Source: Candida dubliniensis CD36 (Eukaryota; Ascomycota; Pichiomycetes; Serinales; Debaryomycetaceae). Taken from it: a stretch of 64,000 nucleotides of DNA. The DNA is taken from the NCBI RefSeq assembly GCF_000026945.1, contig NC_012863.1:1577710-1641709 (forward strand), given 5' to 3'. The notes beneath the pieces were generated by a model that saw nothing but the letters and a program-made list of their open reading frames with translations, did no database searches and was not told the origin of the DNA. Numbering within the stretch: position 1 is the stretch's first letter; each line of letters starts with the position of its first letter. This document shows positions 28,801-39,400 of the stretch, piece after piece. The translations under genes were made by a program, and so were the position numbers.

Positions 28801-31800
28801 AATTAAGGATACTTTTGGCTAAGGATGACCATTTTTGCAACAAGGCTATTTCATACAACGCTCTTAGCAATCTCCCTGCCGATTGCGTAATGTATATCAT
28901 ATCAGCAATCAAAGCATACCCTTCAAGGCTCAATCGAGAAATAAAAGTCTGCAATAGTATGTTAATTTTGGCAAGTGGTTCATTGGGCTGTTCTTTAATA
29001 GGGATAGGGCATTTCTCCATCAACTTGCTAATTTCCAACCTCTCTTCTTGTCTCACAGGCACATATTTGAATTCACCTGAATTTGAGAACACGCTCAAAA
29101 TGTCGCTTTCAGTGTGCCATGGTTTTAGCATCTTCCCATATAGATTTATTGTTTCAAAATTGATATAAAAATGTGATGCAATTTTACCCAACTCAGTTGA
29201 GGCGACTGATCCCAATGCAGCGTTATAAACAATCAACTTGTTTTCATGCAATATGCAAAATGCAGTATATATCAAGTCTGCTCTTCTGTTGTAAAGCGTT
29301 GGGTCAATTTTGAAATCATATGTTGCTTCAACACCGTACAATGCCGGCGACCGCAACATTCTCACAAAAAAGTAGGTGTAACTCAACCACTCTATTCCTT
29401 CTTCGATGGTAGTAATTGATCCAGAAACAACTTCTGCACTGATATTGTCTACCAATTTATGAATCAATTGTGATTCAATCGGTAATTGTTGATTCAAAAT
29501 AGCCAAGTAATACTGAACTTCGTCTTGAGATGTGATTATAATCCCTTCACCGTTCTTATCGTATCTTGGTCTACCAGCACGTCCCAACATTTGTAGGATA
29601 TCCTGAGGTGACAATTGGACCCAGGTCCCACTCTCTGGCGAATACGTTTCTGTACCTTTAATAATCACAGTGTGTGCTGGAAGGTTAACACCCCATGCCA
29701 AAGTAGCCGTAGAAACAAGGACACGCAAGTGACCTTGAGCAAACAAGTCTTCAACTGTACTTCTATCTTGTTTAGTCAAACCAGCATGGTGGATCCCAAA
29801 TCCTTGAGGGATGACCTCTTTTAATTTAGAATTAGACATTGACTCGCTTTCCTGCTTTAATATTTCTTTTACACCTTCTTGTTCAACAATGTCAATATCT
29901 AATTTCTCCATCAAGTATTTTGCCGTGGTGAACGTTTCTTTTCTGGAGTGAACAAAAATAATAAGTTGATGATGATCCTGTAGACTTTGATACATTCTGT
30001 CGTAGCATGCTTCATTCATGGCAGCAATTCTTTTAATGGCCTTTTGTTCTTTTACCCCGATGTATACTTGTTCCAATGGGCATGGCCTGTAACTAGCATC
30101 AAAATAAAATAACCCTTCAGGTTTGGCTCGGATAAACTTTGCAACATCAGCATAATTTGGTAAAGTGGCAGAAAGCCCCACTATTCTGATGTCGAATCCA
30201 GTAGTCTCGGATTTTCTTATAGCCCGACTCACCAAACTTTCCAAAACGGGACCTCTTTCGTCGTGCAATAAATGGATTTCATCTATGATTACGAGTTTGA
30301 CCAATTTCACATAGCTTGGATCCTTTCGGGTTATGATATCCCATTTTTCTGGAGTTGTGACAATGATCTGGGTTTCTGCAATTTGCTGTTTCGACAAAGA
30401 CAGGTCACCGGTCAACTCATTAACAACAATCCCATAAGTAGCTGTAAGCCGTCTTTGGAATTCACGCATTTGTTCTTGTACAAGTGCCTTTAACGGAGCA
30501 ATATATACAATTTTAAAGTTTTTCAATTGAATGTGGCCATTGTGGCGAAAGTTTTCAATGGTGCGTAGTACAGTCAACATTGCCACATTTGTTTTTCCGG
30601 CACCAGTGGGAGCACAAATTAATAAGTTATTGTCAGTTTCAAATGCCTGTGAATATATTTTTGATTGAATCCTGTTAAATGTGGTGGTTTCATTTCTAGG
30701 GAAAGCTTCTTGAGCCCAATCTGGAAGTGTAGATATGGGCAACAATTCATCATTGTCAGTCAAGGACTGAACTGGTGGTGGAACTGTGATAGTATCATAT
30801 GACTTTTTAACTTCGTGAGTTGTACCTTCGGGTAAAGTCACACGGGCATTGTCAACACTGGCAGAAAACGAAATCTTGTCAAGGCTAATCTTTTGAAGTG
30901 CTCGTTTTACCTTTTTCTGTCGTTTAAGGGGGTTGCTACTCTCATCATCTAGCAGCCTTTTTCGGTCCAACTCGTCGATTAAAGAATAAAGACCAAGCTC
31001 TTCCATTTCCTTCACAACGGACTCTTTGTTTTCAGTTTGCAATCTTTTGGAAAACACAATACGCCATCGATGCTCTATGCATTTGACAATAAAATCCATC
31101 TCTTTATAGTCCAACAACTCGTTGAGCTGGTTATCTAACTGTATCAGATCCATATCTTTATTAGCCAAAAGATCAAATATCTGTGGCTGGTTTTTCAGTT
31201 CCAAACATTCTTGAAACCAATCCCAGTCATGTATTTTGGGATATTTGTGTGGTTCTTCTTCAATAACGACCGTGTTTGTTTCTTCTTTATCTTCTGCAAC
31301 TTCAATCTCTGGTTCAATAACTTGTTCCTCGCCCTCGTCATCTGATGAATTAAAGTTGATGGCAACAAATTCGTCACCAACATCTTCTTCTTGTTGTTGT
31401 TGTTGTTGCTGTTTGGCAGATTCAATTGAGTTGGATAAATTAATCAACTCATGAAGATCGCCATCAGATATAGATATATTCAATAGTTCTTCAAGTTCTT
31501 TTCTCTTTTCTGGAACAGACATGTCACGGTTGCTCAATTGTTCACTGGCCACTTCTGAAGCCGATTGAATTACTTCGTGACTAGCATCAGGTAAATAGGA
31601 CCGTATTTTTGTCACGAATAGTTCAAAGGATTGGTCATCTACTGGTTCTAATTCTGGGTCTTTTCGTGATGGGGCTGGTGGTTGTGACGATTTGTAATTG
31701 CTTCCCATATCACTCTTTGATATTCTGCCACTCATAGAGGACGCAGGAACCTCTTCGTCATGGTTTCGATCTCTCTTCTGTCGTATAACATTGTTAGACA

Positions 31801-31801
31801 T
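25844..31801 (-). CDS. BRR2: U5 snRNP helicase that unwinds U4/U6
   Basis: A 1985-residue Ski2-like RNA helicase of the spliceosome, which separates U4 from U6 snRNA during activation. It has two helicase cassettes each followed by a Sec63 domain. The first is canonical: APTGAGKT (about residue 396), DEIH (about 508), SATLPNY and GRAGRPRYD. The second is degenerate: GSSKGDGKT near 1228, DDLH near 1332, SSPV in place of SAT, and CCQDG in place of GRAGR. This inactive second cassette is a known Brr2 feature, not damage. A Gln run and an acidic stretch occur near residues 130-165. It is somewhat shorter than yeast Brr2 (2163). Confidence 0.97.
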   Translation of the reverse strand: MSNNVIRQKRDRNHDEEVPASSMSGRISKSDMGSNYKSSQPPAPSRKDPELEPVDDQSFELFVTKIRSYLPDASHEVIQSASEVASEQLSNRDMSVPEKRKELEELLNISISDGDLHELINLSNSIESAKQQQQQQQEEDVGDEFVAINFNSSDDEGEEQVIEPEIEVAEDKEETNTVVIEEEPHKYPKIHDWDWFQECLELKNQPQIFDLLANKDMDLIQLDNQLNELLDYKEMDFIVKCIEHRWRIVFSKRLQTENKESVVKEMEELGLYSLIDELDRKRLLDDESSNPLKRQKKVKRALQKISLDKISFSASVDNARVTLPEGTTHEVKKSYDTITVPPPVQSLTDNDELLPISTLPDWAQEAFPRNETTTFNRIQSKIYSQAFETDNNLLICAPTGAGKTNVAMLTVLRTIENFRHNGHIQLKNFKIVYIAPLKALVQEQMREFQRRLTATYGIVVNELTGDLSLSKQQIAETQIIVTTPEKWDIITRKDPSYVKLVKLVIIDEIHLLHDERGPVLESLVSRAIRKSETTGFDIRIVGLSATLPNYADVAKFIRAKPEGLFYFDASYRPCPLEQVYIGVKEQKAIKRIAAMNEACYDRMYQSLQDHHQLIIFVHSRKETFTTAKYLMEKLDIDIVEQEGVKEILKQESESMSNSKLKEVIPQGFGIHHAGLTKQDRSTVEDLFAQGHLRVLVSTATLAWGVNLPAHTVIIKGTETYSPESGTWVQLSPQDILQMLGRAGRPRYDKNGEGIIITSQDEVQYYLAILNQQLPIESQLIHKLVDNISAEVVSGSITTIEEGIEWLSYTYFFVRMLRSPALYGVEATYDFKIDPTLYNRRADLIYTAFCILHENKLIVYNAALGSVASTELGKIASHFYINFETINLYGKMLKPWHTESDILSVFSNSGEFKYVPVRQEERLEISKLMEKCPIPIKEQPNEPLAKINILLQTFISRLSLEGYALIADMIYITQSAGRLLRALYEIALLQKWSSLAKSILNLCKMVDKRLWLNNSPLRQFGDAVPQQIIRASEMSHLPWIRYFHLNTEELAVALNLKGNAQVAKQYIDSFPKVSIQYMVQPITDQFLRIQIEVIPEWSWILAIHGSQEIFNVFLEGCDGNRLLHSEQFIVKRKNINKPHILEFFVPFVSPHLPNYILSFVSEKWVHCTWKSSIMLSDVISPKVSPHYLDNKVDLVPTETVGELFPFTHFNKLQSSTFDAIYNSETNVFIGSSKGDGKTVLAELAILNHWANHKGRIVYINPCQELVDKLFKKWSTFFLSFEKEINVLSGNLREDLTTVNQTQLVLATPEQFNCLSKRWKTRKAFRSIDLFIWDDLHLVGSDVHYEMLVTRVRMLTSQWDDYALRIIGLSSPVLNSRDIAEWIGVAKLETYNFAPLSRENKITEIKLSVDNPVKIYKDLAKVNSGLQNTIIFAPSYNHAFEMAHAMLENNQAQEWRAVDLLKLEKYILKIQNPLLKNLLPKGIAVFYSGMSRVDRLIVERLFESKSIGVLFCTVDTCKFAPVANNVFVAGTRIYDGHEHRFLDYPLNDLYEMLGCCQDGGVVHIYTTSQMVEFYSSLLNLGLAVESLLPNSLHEFFMDAAANGIIKQRQNCIDVLTFTFFYRRLLKNPSFYDLKEVSNNGISTYLSELIESVFDDFNKEEFIEEEEEGDIISPLNKIVIASHYNSTFETISNLSKLSNKSKLKDIFHALTNATEFSYLPVREDDDALLLKLQTKLPIKYSQDDYESPFFKAFILLQAHISRVSVPLDLKQDQKSVLNRILPILNAAIDLLSSDGSLNVLLAMDLSQMIVQAVWSSDNPLKQVPCFSNEILARCTQHNVETVYDIMSLEDEERDEILQLPDEQLNEVASFVNLYPNIELLYEMKGEVTSNASKFVTVTVERDEEMDSLEVVKNENFPPVKQENWWIVVGDSKTRHLYGIKKVNIQKMSQSFEIEFTIPNKGKHELTIYLICDSYLDADKEMEFVIDVV

Positions 31802-31976
31802 TCTTGGTTAATGGGTGTGTTGATTGTGATGGAGAGTTTAGGTGTGTGCTTCTTTTTTTTTTGGCGAGCATCATTTGTGATGAGACAAAACTCTCCTTCA
31901 ATTCTTCTACAACTTTTCATTTTCATGTCTTTTTTTTTTTTTTTGAATAATTACATATGACTCTACTATACCCTAC

Positions 31977-33182
31977 TTAATAGACCTTGTTTAAGAAAGT
32001 CTTGTTTTTGAAATCCCAACTATCGTCGGAAATTCTACCTCTCAAAACAGGAATCTCACTACCTGGAACGTAAACGTCTTCAAACAAAATATCCATTTTG
32101 GCTTCTGGTGGAGCATCAGCTTCAGCAGCAGCAACTTGTTCATCAACGTATTTTCTAGCAGCCTTGTCGTATGATTTGATTTCGTCTTCAGAAGCAATAT
32201 CTTTTTCTAACAAAACAGCTTTCAATCCAGCAATTGGATCGTTTCTTGATCTCATGTGTTGAACTTCTTCTCTGGTTCTGTAAGTAGTACCTGGATCAGA
32301 CATGGAGTGACCACCGTATCTGTAAGTCTCGTATTCCAAAACAAGAGGTCCATTGCCTTGAGAAGCCCAGTCCTTGGCAAATTTAGAAGCTTGGTAGGTG
32401 GCCAACACATCCATACCGTTGATTTTCAAACCTGGGATATATTGACCTCTCTTGTAGTATTCGGTCATGGCTGATGATCTGGCAGCAGAAGTACCCATAC
32501 CGTACTTGTTGTTTTCACAGGCAAAAATAACAGGCAAATTCCACAATTTGGCCATGTTGTAAGCTTCGAAAACTTGTCCTTGGTTGGAAGCACCGTCACC
32601 GTACAAATCAAAAGTGACAGCTTTATCGTTTTTGTACTTGTGCGAAAAGGCTAATCCAGCACCCAATGGGACTTGGGCTCCAACAATACCATTACCACCA
32701 TAGAATCCATTGGTGAACATATGCATTGATCCACCTTTACCATGAGCAATACCGGATCTTCTGCCCATTAATTCAGCCAAAACAGACTTGACGGAAGCAC
32801 CTCTCATAAATGCAAAACCATGACATCTATAAGAAGTGATGACAGTGTCAGTTGGTGTGATGGCATTTTCAATACCAACAGCAATGGCTTCTTGACCAAC
32901 AGACAAGTGACAGAAACCTCTGATTTTTTTACTTTTGTACAAAGCATCGGCAGCCATTTCCATTCTTCTGATAATAATCATATCCTTGTACATTTTCAAT
33001 AAAGTTTCCTTTTCGGTTTCAAAACTCAAACCTGGGACTTCCAAATTGTATCCTTCAAAAGAGGTAGGTGGTAATTCGATAGTGACCAAATCTGAGGCGG
33101 CCTTGGCCATTGATCTCTTGGCGACAAGTATGTTGGCAGTAGCACCAACCAATTGGCGACTAGTAGCTGTTGCACGGTACAT
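31977..33182 (-). CDS. PDA1: Pyruvate dehydrogenase E1 alpha subunit
   Basis: The 401-residue alpha subunit of the mitochondrial pyruvate dehydrogenase E1, which decarboxylates pyruvate with thiamine pyrophosphate. The TPP-binding motif runs from GDGASNQG (about residue 190) to CENN, and the conserved regulatory phospho-loop YRYGGHSMSDPGTTYR is intact. A basic, Ser/Thr-rich mitochondrial presequence begins at MYRATATSRQ. I chose this ATG at 33182 because the longer frame to 33281 encodes a run of Phe from a T-tract, which is 5' UTR. Highly biased codon use, as for an abundant enzyme. Confidence 0.96.
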   Translation of the reverse strand: MYRATATSRQLVGATANILVAKRSMAKAASDLVTIELPPTSFEGYNLEVPGLSFETEKETLLKMYKDMIIIRRMEMAADALYKSKKIRGFCHLSVGQEAIAVGIENAITPTDTVITSYRCHGFAFMRGASVKSVLAELMGRRSGIAHGKGGSMHMFTNGFYGGNGIVGAQVPLGAGLAFSHKYKNDKAVTFDLYGDGASNQGQVFEAYNMAKLWNLPVIFACENNKYGMGTSAARSSAMTEYYKRGQYIPGLKINGMDVLATYQASKFAKDWASQGNGPLVLEYETYRYGGHSMSDPGTTYRTREEVQHMRSRNDPIAGLKAVLLEKDIASEDEIKSYDKAARKYVDEQVAAAEADAPPEAKMDILFEDVYVPGSEIPVLRGRISDDSWDFKNKTFLNKVY

Positions 33183-33214
33183 TGGTAAAAGGTTGGTTTG
33201 ATGGAAAGATAAAC

Positions 33215-33245
<31 letters not shown>

Positions 33246-33408
33246 CACGGAACAATTATTGATGGCCTTCGCCAAACTCAATGCGAGAGTGTGTATTGAG
33301 ACAACAAAAAAAGAAAATGGTAGACAGTAATCCGTTGAGAAAGAGGAAGCTTTTCATTCCGGAGGTTAATCTCCGTGAAAACAATTGTGCCACACACGCA
33401 TGTAACAT

Positions 33409-36030
33409 CTATAAAGTGTCAACTATATAATTTATAAACTTGTTGGGCTCCTTAGATAAGGACTCTGCTATGTTAATTTCCGGATTGTTTCTCCATTCTT
33501 TTAGGATTTCTCGTAATCTGCTCATCCCTTCTCTGATTTCAATTTCAGAGCATTGCTTTTTAATTGGTGGCTCTTCACTTAACTCCTCAACTTTTCTTTT
33601 AGCCATGTTGATAATCTTCTCTGGCATATGTAACTTCTCGGCCACAGAAATACCAAACGAAGTATTTGAAATACCCGGTCCGACCTTATAAATCAATGTG
33701 ATGTCTTCATTTGTCTGTTCAGCCATTAAATTCAAATTTTCAACGCCATCGTACTTTTCTGATAACTGGCTTAGTTCATGGAAATGGGTTGCGAAAACTG
33801 CAAAACATTTTCTTTTGATCAACTCTTCAGATATTGCCCATGCCAAGCCGAATCCGTCGTAAGTGGACGTTCCTCGACCCAACTCGTCAATTATAATCAA
33901 TGAGTTAGCAGTGGCAGTGGCTAAGATCGACGAAGTCTCCAACATTTCAATCATAAATGTGGATAAACCTTTCAATTGTGAGTCACCGGCACCCACACGT
34001 GATAATATAGCATCGAAAATTGGTAGTTCTGCCCCCTCGTTGGCAGGTACAAATGACCCAACTTGTGCCATCAAGGCAATGGTACCGATTTGTCTAATAT
34101 ATGTAGATTTACCTCCCATGTTTGGCCCTGTGATTATGGCAAAGTGCTTGTCACCCATTTTCACGTCGTTGGAAATAAAGTTTACATCATCCTGAACTTC
34201 GAGAAGGGGGTGTCTCGACTCTATCAAATTTATCTTACGAGCAGACTCAAAGGGGAACAATTTGGGTTGTGTGTATGAATTGAGCATAGCAGTGGTGGCA
34301 AAACTAGTAATGACATCCAAGTGGGCCAAAGTTGAAGAAAGTGATTGGAGAACTGGTTCATATGTTAAGGTGAGAGACAAGATCTCTTTGATAACTTCGG
34401 ATTGCTTGACATTGTACTCGTCGTAGGCCTTGGCGTACTCTTGCGAAAGTCTCTTCATCTCGATGGTTGTAAAGAAAACACCCGACTTTACTGTTTGAAG
34501 TTCCTTGTATTGGGATTTACCTCTTAAAACCCTTGAATCATTTCTAGTTACTCTCATGCACCACCCATGGGTTTGATGTTGCTCTAACTTTAATTTGTTG
34601 CTCGCGGTGTCAAGATTCAAATCATCGCCAGCTTCCAAGTAAAGATCGTTTATAGCCTTGAATGCTGCTTCCATGGTGTTGGAAATTTCCGACAAAGATG
34701 GATCAAAATCTGGCTTTATTTTGTAATCCTTATCAAACAGTGTATCAAGGTCGATGGTGGTTTCGACCAACTCACAAAACTTGGATAAAGCTTGTTCATC
34801 CTTTTTAAGTGGCTTCGCGTAATAGTCGACAGTTAAGATTTCTGTCAAGTTGGGGAGCAACAGTACCAACTGGTACAAATTGACCACTTCATTCAATTTT
34901 TTGTTTTCAGCGCCGGATCGTTTAACACCAAGACTCACTTTTTTAAGTAATCGATTGATATCTGGTACCTTTGACAAGAACTCCTGAGTCTCAACTCTCA
35001 AACTAGTGTCATCGATCATCGACTTTACCAATTCTTGACGCTCCTCGATCAATGGCAAGTCAATCAACGGTTGTTTCAACCACTGTGCTAACAATCTGGA
35101 GCCAGCCAAAGTTTTGCATTTGAACAACTCAAAAATAGATGTGATGGCCCGCTGTGTCCCATTTGGCAAAATGTTCAACGCTTTCATGGTGGATGAGTCC
35201 AATTTCATAAAAGTCGATAAATTGTATTTGTTAATTTCAAAAGTTTTGTCGCCGTTCAATAAATCCAAGTAGGCGATTAAAGCGCCGCAACATGACAAAG
35301 CCGATGAATAGTCAAGTGAGTTTATGCCTTTTGCAGCTAACGTTAATTCTAAATTCTCAGTATCCAACAATTTACTTATATCCTGTTCGTTGTCTTTGGG
35401 GAACGACTTTGCTGCACTAACCACCAAATCGTTTATTTTCTCCAACATTTGGAAAAACTTCTTGTTGTCGACATTTGCTGGGATAACAACTTCCTTGACG
35501 CCTAATTGGATCAACAAACTTTCTAAGTTTGAGTACAACTCGTTGTCCTCGAATTCAGACAAGTGCACGATGGAATCGGCAATCACACAAACACCTACTT
35601 TACTTCCAAGCTTGATTGCAGCTATGGATGAGCTCGAGCCATCCTTGAAATCAAAATCAATGTCGAATTCTTCGGAAAGACTATCCAAGTTTCCTGCGGT
35701 ACCAGACGAGATCAACTGGAAGGTTTTGCTATGATAAACTTCTACTTTAAGATGATTTTGCAAACAATAATTCAACAGCTCCTTAAAGTTTTGGGGTGAA
35801 ATGGTCACATACTTTGTCTGGTTGTGGTGTTTAATCACAGATTGTGTTCTGTAGATTTTCTCAGCAATCAAATCGGCATCAGATCCAAGGGCAGTAAAAT
35901 AGTCATGGTTGTTGTGGTCAATAAATCTAATTGTGGTGCTTTCCTTTGGTGGAAGTTGTGCGTATTTCTTGAAATACAGTCTTTCGTCAGCCAAGTCACT
36001 GAACTTGAGATCTATTTTGGTACTAGACAT
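33409..36030 (-). CDS. MSH2: DNA mismatch repair protein MutS homologue 2
   Basis: The 873-residue common subunit of MutS-alpha (with Msh6) and MutS-beta (with Msh3), which recognises mismatches in nuclear DNA. The ABC-type ATPase is intact: Walker A TGPNMGGKST (about residue 636), the ST/Q region, Walker B LIIIDELGRGTSTYDG (about 712), and ATHFHELSQL. Like other Msh2 proteins it lacks the Phe-x-Glu mismatch-reading motif. The ATG at 36030 (MSSTKIDLKF) is preferred over an in-frame extension to 36126. An MluI box lies just upstream. Confidence 0.97.
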   Translation of the reverse strand: MSSTKIDLKFSDLADERLYFKKYAQLPPKESTTIRFIDHNNHDYFTALGSDADLIAEKIYRTQSVIKHHNQTKYVTISPQNFKELLNYCLQNHLKVEVYHSKTFQLISSGTAGNLDSLSEEFDIDFDFKDGSSSSIAAIKLGSKVGVCVIADSIVHLSEFEDNELYSNLESLLIQLGVKEVVIPANVDNKKFFQMLEKINDLVVSAAKSFPKDNEQDISKLLDTENLELTLAAKGINSLDYSSALSCCGALIAYLDLLNGDKTFEINKYNLSTFMKLDSSTMKALNILPNGTQRAITSIFELFKCKTLAGSRLLAQWLKQPLIDLPLIEERQELVKSMIDDTSLRVETQEFLSKVPDINRLLKKVSLGVKRSGAENKKLNEVVNLYQLVLLLPNLTEILTVDYYAKPLKKDEQALSKFCELVETTIDLDTLFDKDYKIKPDFDPSLSEISNTMEAAFKAINDLYLEAGDDLNLDTASNKLKLEQHQTHGWCMRVTRNDSRVLRGKSQYKELQTVKSGVFFTTIEMKRLSQEYAKAYDEYNVKQSEVIKEILSLTLTYEPVLQSLSSTLAHLDVITSFATTAMLNSYTQPKLFPFESARKINLIESRHPLLEVQDDVNFISNDVKMGDKHFAIITGPNMGGKSTYIRQIGTIALMAQVGSFVPANEGAELPIFDAILSRVGAGDSQLKGLSTFMIEMLETSSILATATANSLIIIDELGRGTSTYDGFGLAWAISEELIKRKCFAVFATHFHELSQLSEKYDGVENLNLMAEQTNEDITLIYKVGPGISNTSFGISVAEKLHMPEKIINMAKRKVEELSEEPPIKKQCSEIEIREGMSRLREILKEWRNNPEINIAESLSKEPNKFINYIVDTL

Positions 36031-36424
36031 GGTGGATGATAAAAAAGAAAGAGAAAGGGTGTTTTGGATAAAAAGACGCGTCTGAAGTATCAGGGGAGAA
36101 GGTGACAAAAAATTTGAAAGATACACGCAAAATCTTTGTTGTCAAGATATACAAATTTTCGTTTCTACATGGGTCAAGTTCTACAGTGTGTGGTTGTTAC
36201 CAGATACCTATAACCAACCCAACCAAACTTGGCATGTACGTGATAGGTATGGATAAATGGGTCTAAACGTATACATTGTATTGTCGTGTACTGGTCAAAC
36301 ATGTAGTTAACCTCTTCAACTTTTTCCTACACAAAAGACCAGAGAGAAGAGCTAAAAAAAAAAAAAAATAATCATCGTGAAATTCTTCGTTAAACAAGAA
36401 GAGGACTCATACGGGAAGTTACAG
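36031..36424. other. Divergent promoter of MSH2 and the Ser/Asp-rich gene
   Basis: 394 bp between divergent starts. It contains an MluI box close to MSH2 and an A-tract (about 36354-36368) close to the other gene. A GTG-initiated in-frame extension of the rightward gene begins at 36377. Confidence 0.55.
36076..36081. promoter_or_regulatory. MluI cell-cycle box (ACGCGT) before MSH2
   Basis: ACGCGT sits 46 bp upstream of the MSH2 start codon. MBF drives many DNA-repair and replication genes at G1/S through this box, and MSH2 is a sensible target. The close position may place it in the 5' UTR. Confidence 0.55.
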
Positions 36425-39400
36425 ATGTTGACTTTAGATGATGATCTTAAGTTAGTCATTTTAGAATATCATAATTATCACTCATCTATATCTTTAGAAC
36501 ACTCTATAGACAAAACATGGAATTATTTTCAAAGCTTGATTCCACAATTAACCAAACCTGCCCTTCAATTGATCCTTGATTCACAAGGCGTGATTCGTAA
36601 AAATTCCATCAGTCGACTAAATGAGTACACAATTTTGGAGTACTTGATCAAGTTATGGACGCCGGAGTTGGATCTAAATGATGTGATTGATTTGGTTACT
36701 AATTTGAGTTCGATCTCCCCATTGAACCAGGACAAGATTATAAATGGGGTGGAAAGGTATGAGGACTTGTCTCTGGAACTTACTATTGAAGAACAGGTGT
36801 CGGCTATTTTTCAGAAGCCGTATTCAAATAATGATATCTATTACTTGGATGAAATAAATTTCCCTGCCAATGGGGATATGACGACAATCACATTACTGGG
36901 GAACCTTTCTGGTACTGATTTCTTAGATCCGCTCGTGGTTACGTCTAGTATATCTGAGACGTTCAATTTCTATCCAACTGGTCTTTTAAACCCATTTCAT
37001 CTATATATCTACTTGCTAAGGTTGAATCTCCAGTTGCAATTGCAAGGCAGAAAAATTTTATTAATTCTACATAACAACTGTTGGATGAACCGGTTTTTTA
37101 CCAATATTGAATTGCTTTACATTAGCAAACACTTAGATGGGTACTATCATAAAGATTACATGAAGTTTCCTGGGGACTATGGTTTGAAGAACTGGTTACG
37201 ACAGTCATTGCACAACACAAGTATTATTCCTAACCTTCTTTTCAATTACAACCAATTGATCCAGAAACTCAAGTCGGATCCAGTGATGTTTAAGTTTAAC
37301 CAGCTTTGTATTGAAAAGTCCTTTTTTAGTACCGTTGAAGATGAATCTTTGGACAATCCTCGAATTGAGTTTAGTGACGGTATTTTTATCCTTGATGGAG
37401 AAAGTGGGAATGACGGGTTTATACTAGACTATCATTACAGCATCAAAGATATAATTTCAATAATGATTAGGTTGAACGATTTTGAGATATATGTCCCATC
37501 CTTGAAGAGCATGGATTGGGATAGGGTTAGTGATGTTTTTTTGAACGAGATTTTCCCTTGTATTAGGAATAGTGACTTGTACTTTAAGTTTTCTATTCTC
37601 TATAATGAGTTGCATATGAAAAATGCTCAGAGCAGCGTTGATCAACTGATTCAACCGCTGGGGGTGTTTTCTGTTCCTCCGAATCACGTGCATTTGGTTG
37701 ATTTAATATGTAAACTTAATGACAGCCTTAAGAGGACGGTTGACAAATCTCATTTATTATCTACATTGCACCCAGAGGGGAGTATGATGGGAACTGTGCA
37801 ATCTAGCCGTGCAAGTGTTTCAGAAAGTGAAGCTTCAGAAGATGGTTCTGATTCCAGAAAGCGACCCAATGATTCCGAAGAGGAAGTTCGTACAATTAAG
37901 AAATCGAAAATATTGCAAATGTTGGAGAAGAATGACTTGCATTTTGTTGAAGCATTTGAAGAAGATGAAGATGAGGAGAATGAGGAAAGTGCAGACGATG
38001 CAGATGGTTTGCTTAATGACTCGTTTGCTGACAAAATTAAGAGGTCTAAGTATACACCACATACAAGTGCCAATGCATCGCTTGTCAATGGCACGGGTTC
38101 TCTGTTGAACAATACACCTCAGACGATAGTTTCCGGTAAGGAGCCACCCACCCAAGTGGAACCAAAAGACACACCCATTATTCAAACTGCAGCTGACAAT
38201 TCCCATCAAACAAGTAAACTTGGCATGTTGAGATCATTGATAGATTTACAACCACCAACCTCAACCAAACCTGTCGTCAGTGGATTTAGTTTTTCCTTAC
38301 CAAAAAATACCAAATTGTCTAGAAATTTTGATGGAAGTGATGACGAAAGTTCTGAAGAAAGTGCATCAAGTGTTTCTACTGATGAAAGACGATCAGAAAC
38401 CGTAACAACTACATCAAGAACAGGTGATAACGTTGACTTGCTGGAAATACATAGTGTATCGGTGAAAGAACCAACAAATAAGCTCACAAATAATGATGTG
38501 CAAGAAAACGTTAAGGCAGGTACTGAAAATGAAGTAGCACCTGTACCAGTACCTAAAACAATTGGAGGTAATGAAGTGAGAGATGAGGGTGAAGGTGAAG
38601 GTGAAAAGGAGGATAAAGATGAAGACGGAATGGAAATCGTATCTGAGGCGAAAGATAAACCTGAGGCTAAAGATGAAATGGAAGTCGAAGTAGAATCTGG
38701 AGATGAAGGAGAAAATGAGTCCGAAAGTGACTCTGAAACCGAGTCTGAGAGTGAATCTGAAAGTGATTCAGGAAGTGAATACGTTGATGACTCCTCTGAA
38801 ACCTCTTCTTTAAAGGAAGAGAAGACAGTATCTAAGAAAACTCGCAAAATAGCTACAATAGATTCAGATAGTTCATTTTCAGGAAATGATGTCGAAGGTG
38901 CTAATCCAGAAACTCCTGCTATAGATTCAGATGGCTCGTCGAACAGTGATACCGAACTGGTTAATCCAGAAACTCCTGCTAAAGATACAGTTGACTCATC
39001 TTCGAACAGTGATACCGAAATGGCTAATCCAGAAACTCCTGCTAAAGATTCAGACAGCTCATCTTCAAGTAGTGATGCAGAAGTTGAAAGTAAACCAGAA
39101 ACTCCCACTATAGATTCGGATAGCTCATCTTCGAGTAGTGATGCAGAAACCGCTAATCCAGAAACTCCCGCTATAGATTCGGATAGCCCATCTTCGAGCA
39201 GTAATGATGAAGTTGCTAACCCAGAAACCCCCGCTAAAGATTCTGACAGCTCATCTTCGAGCAGTAATGATGAAGTTGCTAACCCAGAAACCCCCGCTAA
39301 AGATTCTGACAGCTCATCTTCGAGTAGTGACACAGAAATTTCCAGCGACCCAGAAACCCCTCCTAAATTGAATCAGAAACCATCACCAGAAGTTACTCCT

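Noticed and set aside
33183..33281. 33-residue N-terminal extension of PDA1 with a Phe run
   Set aside because: The Phe run is the translation of a T-tract in the 5' UTR; the downstream ATG gives the expected 401-residue protein and a normal presequence.
38206..39333. 375-codon open frame on the minus strand inside the Ser/Asp-rich gene
   Set aside because: It mirrors the tandem repeat on the plus strand; the plus frame is far longer and the minus frame is Leu/Ser low complexity with no domain.
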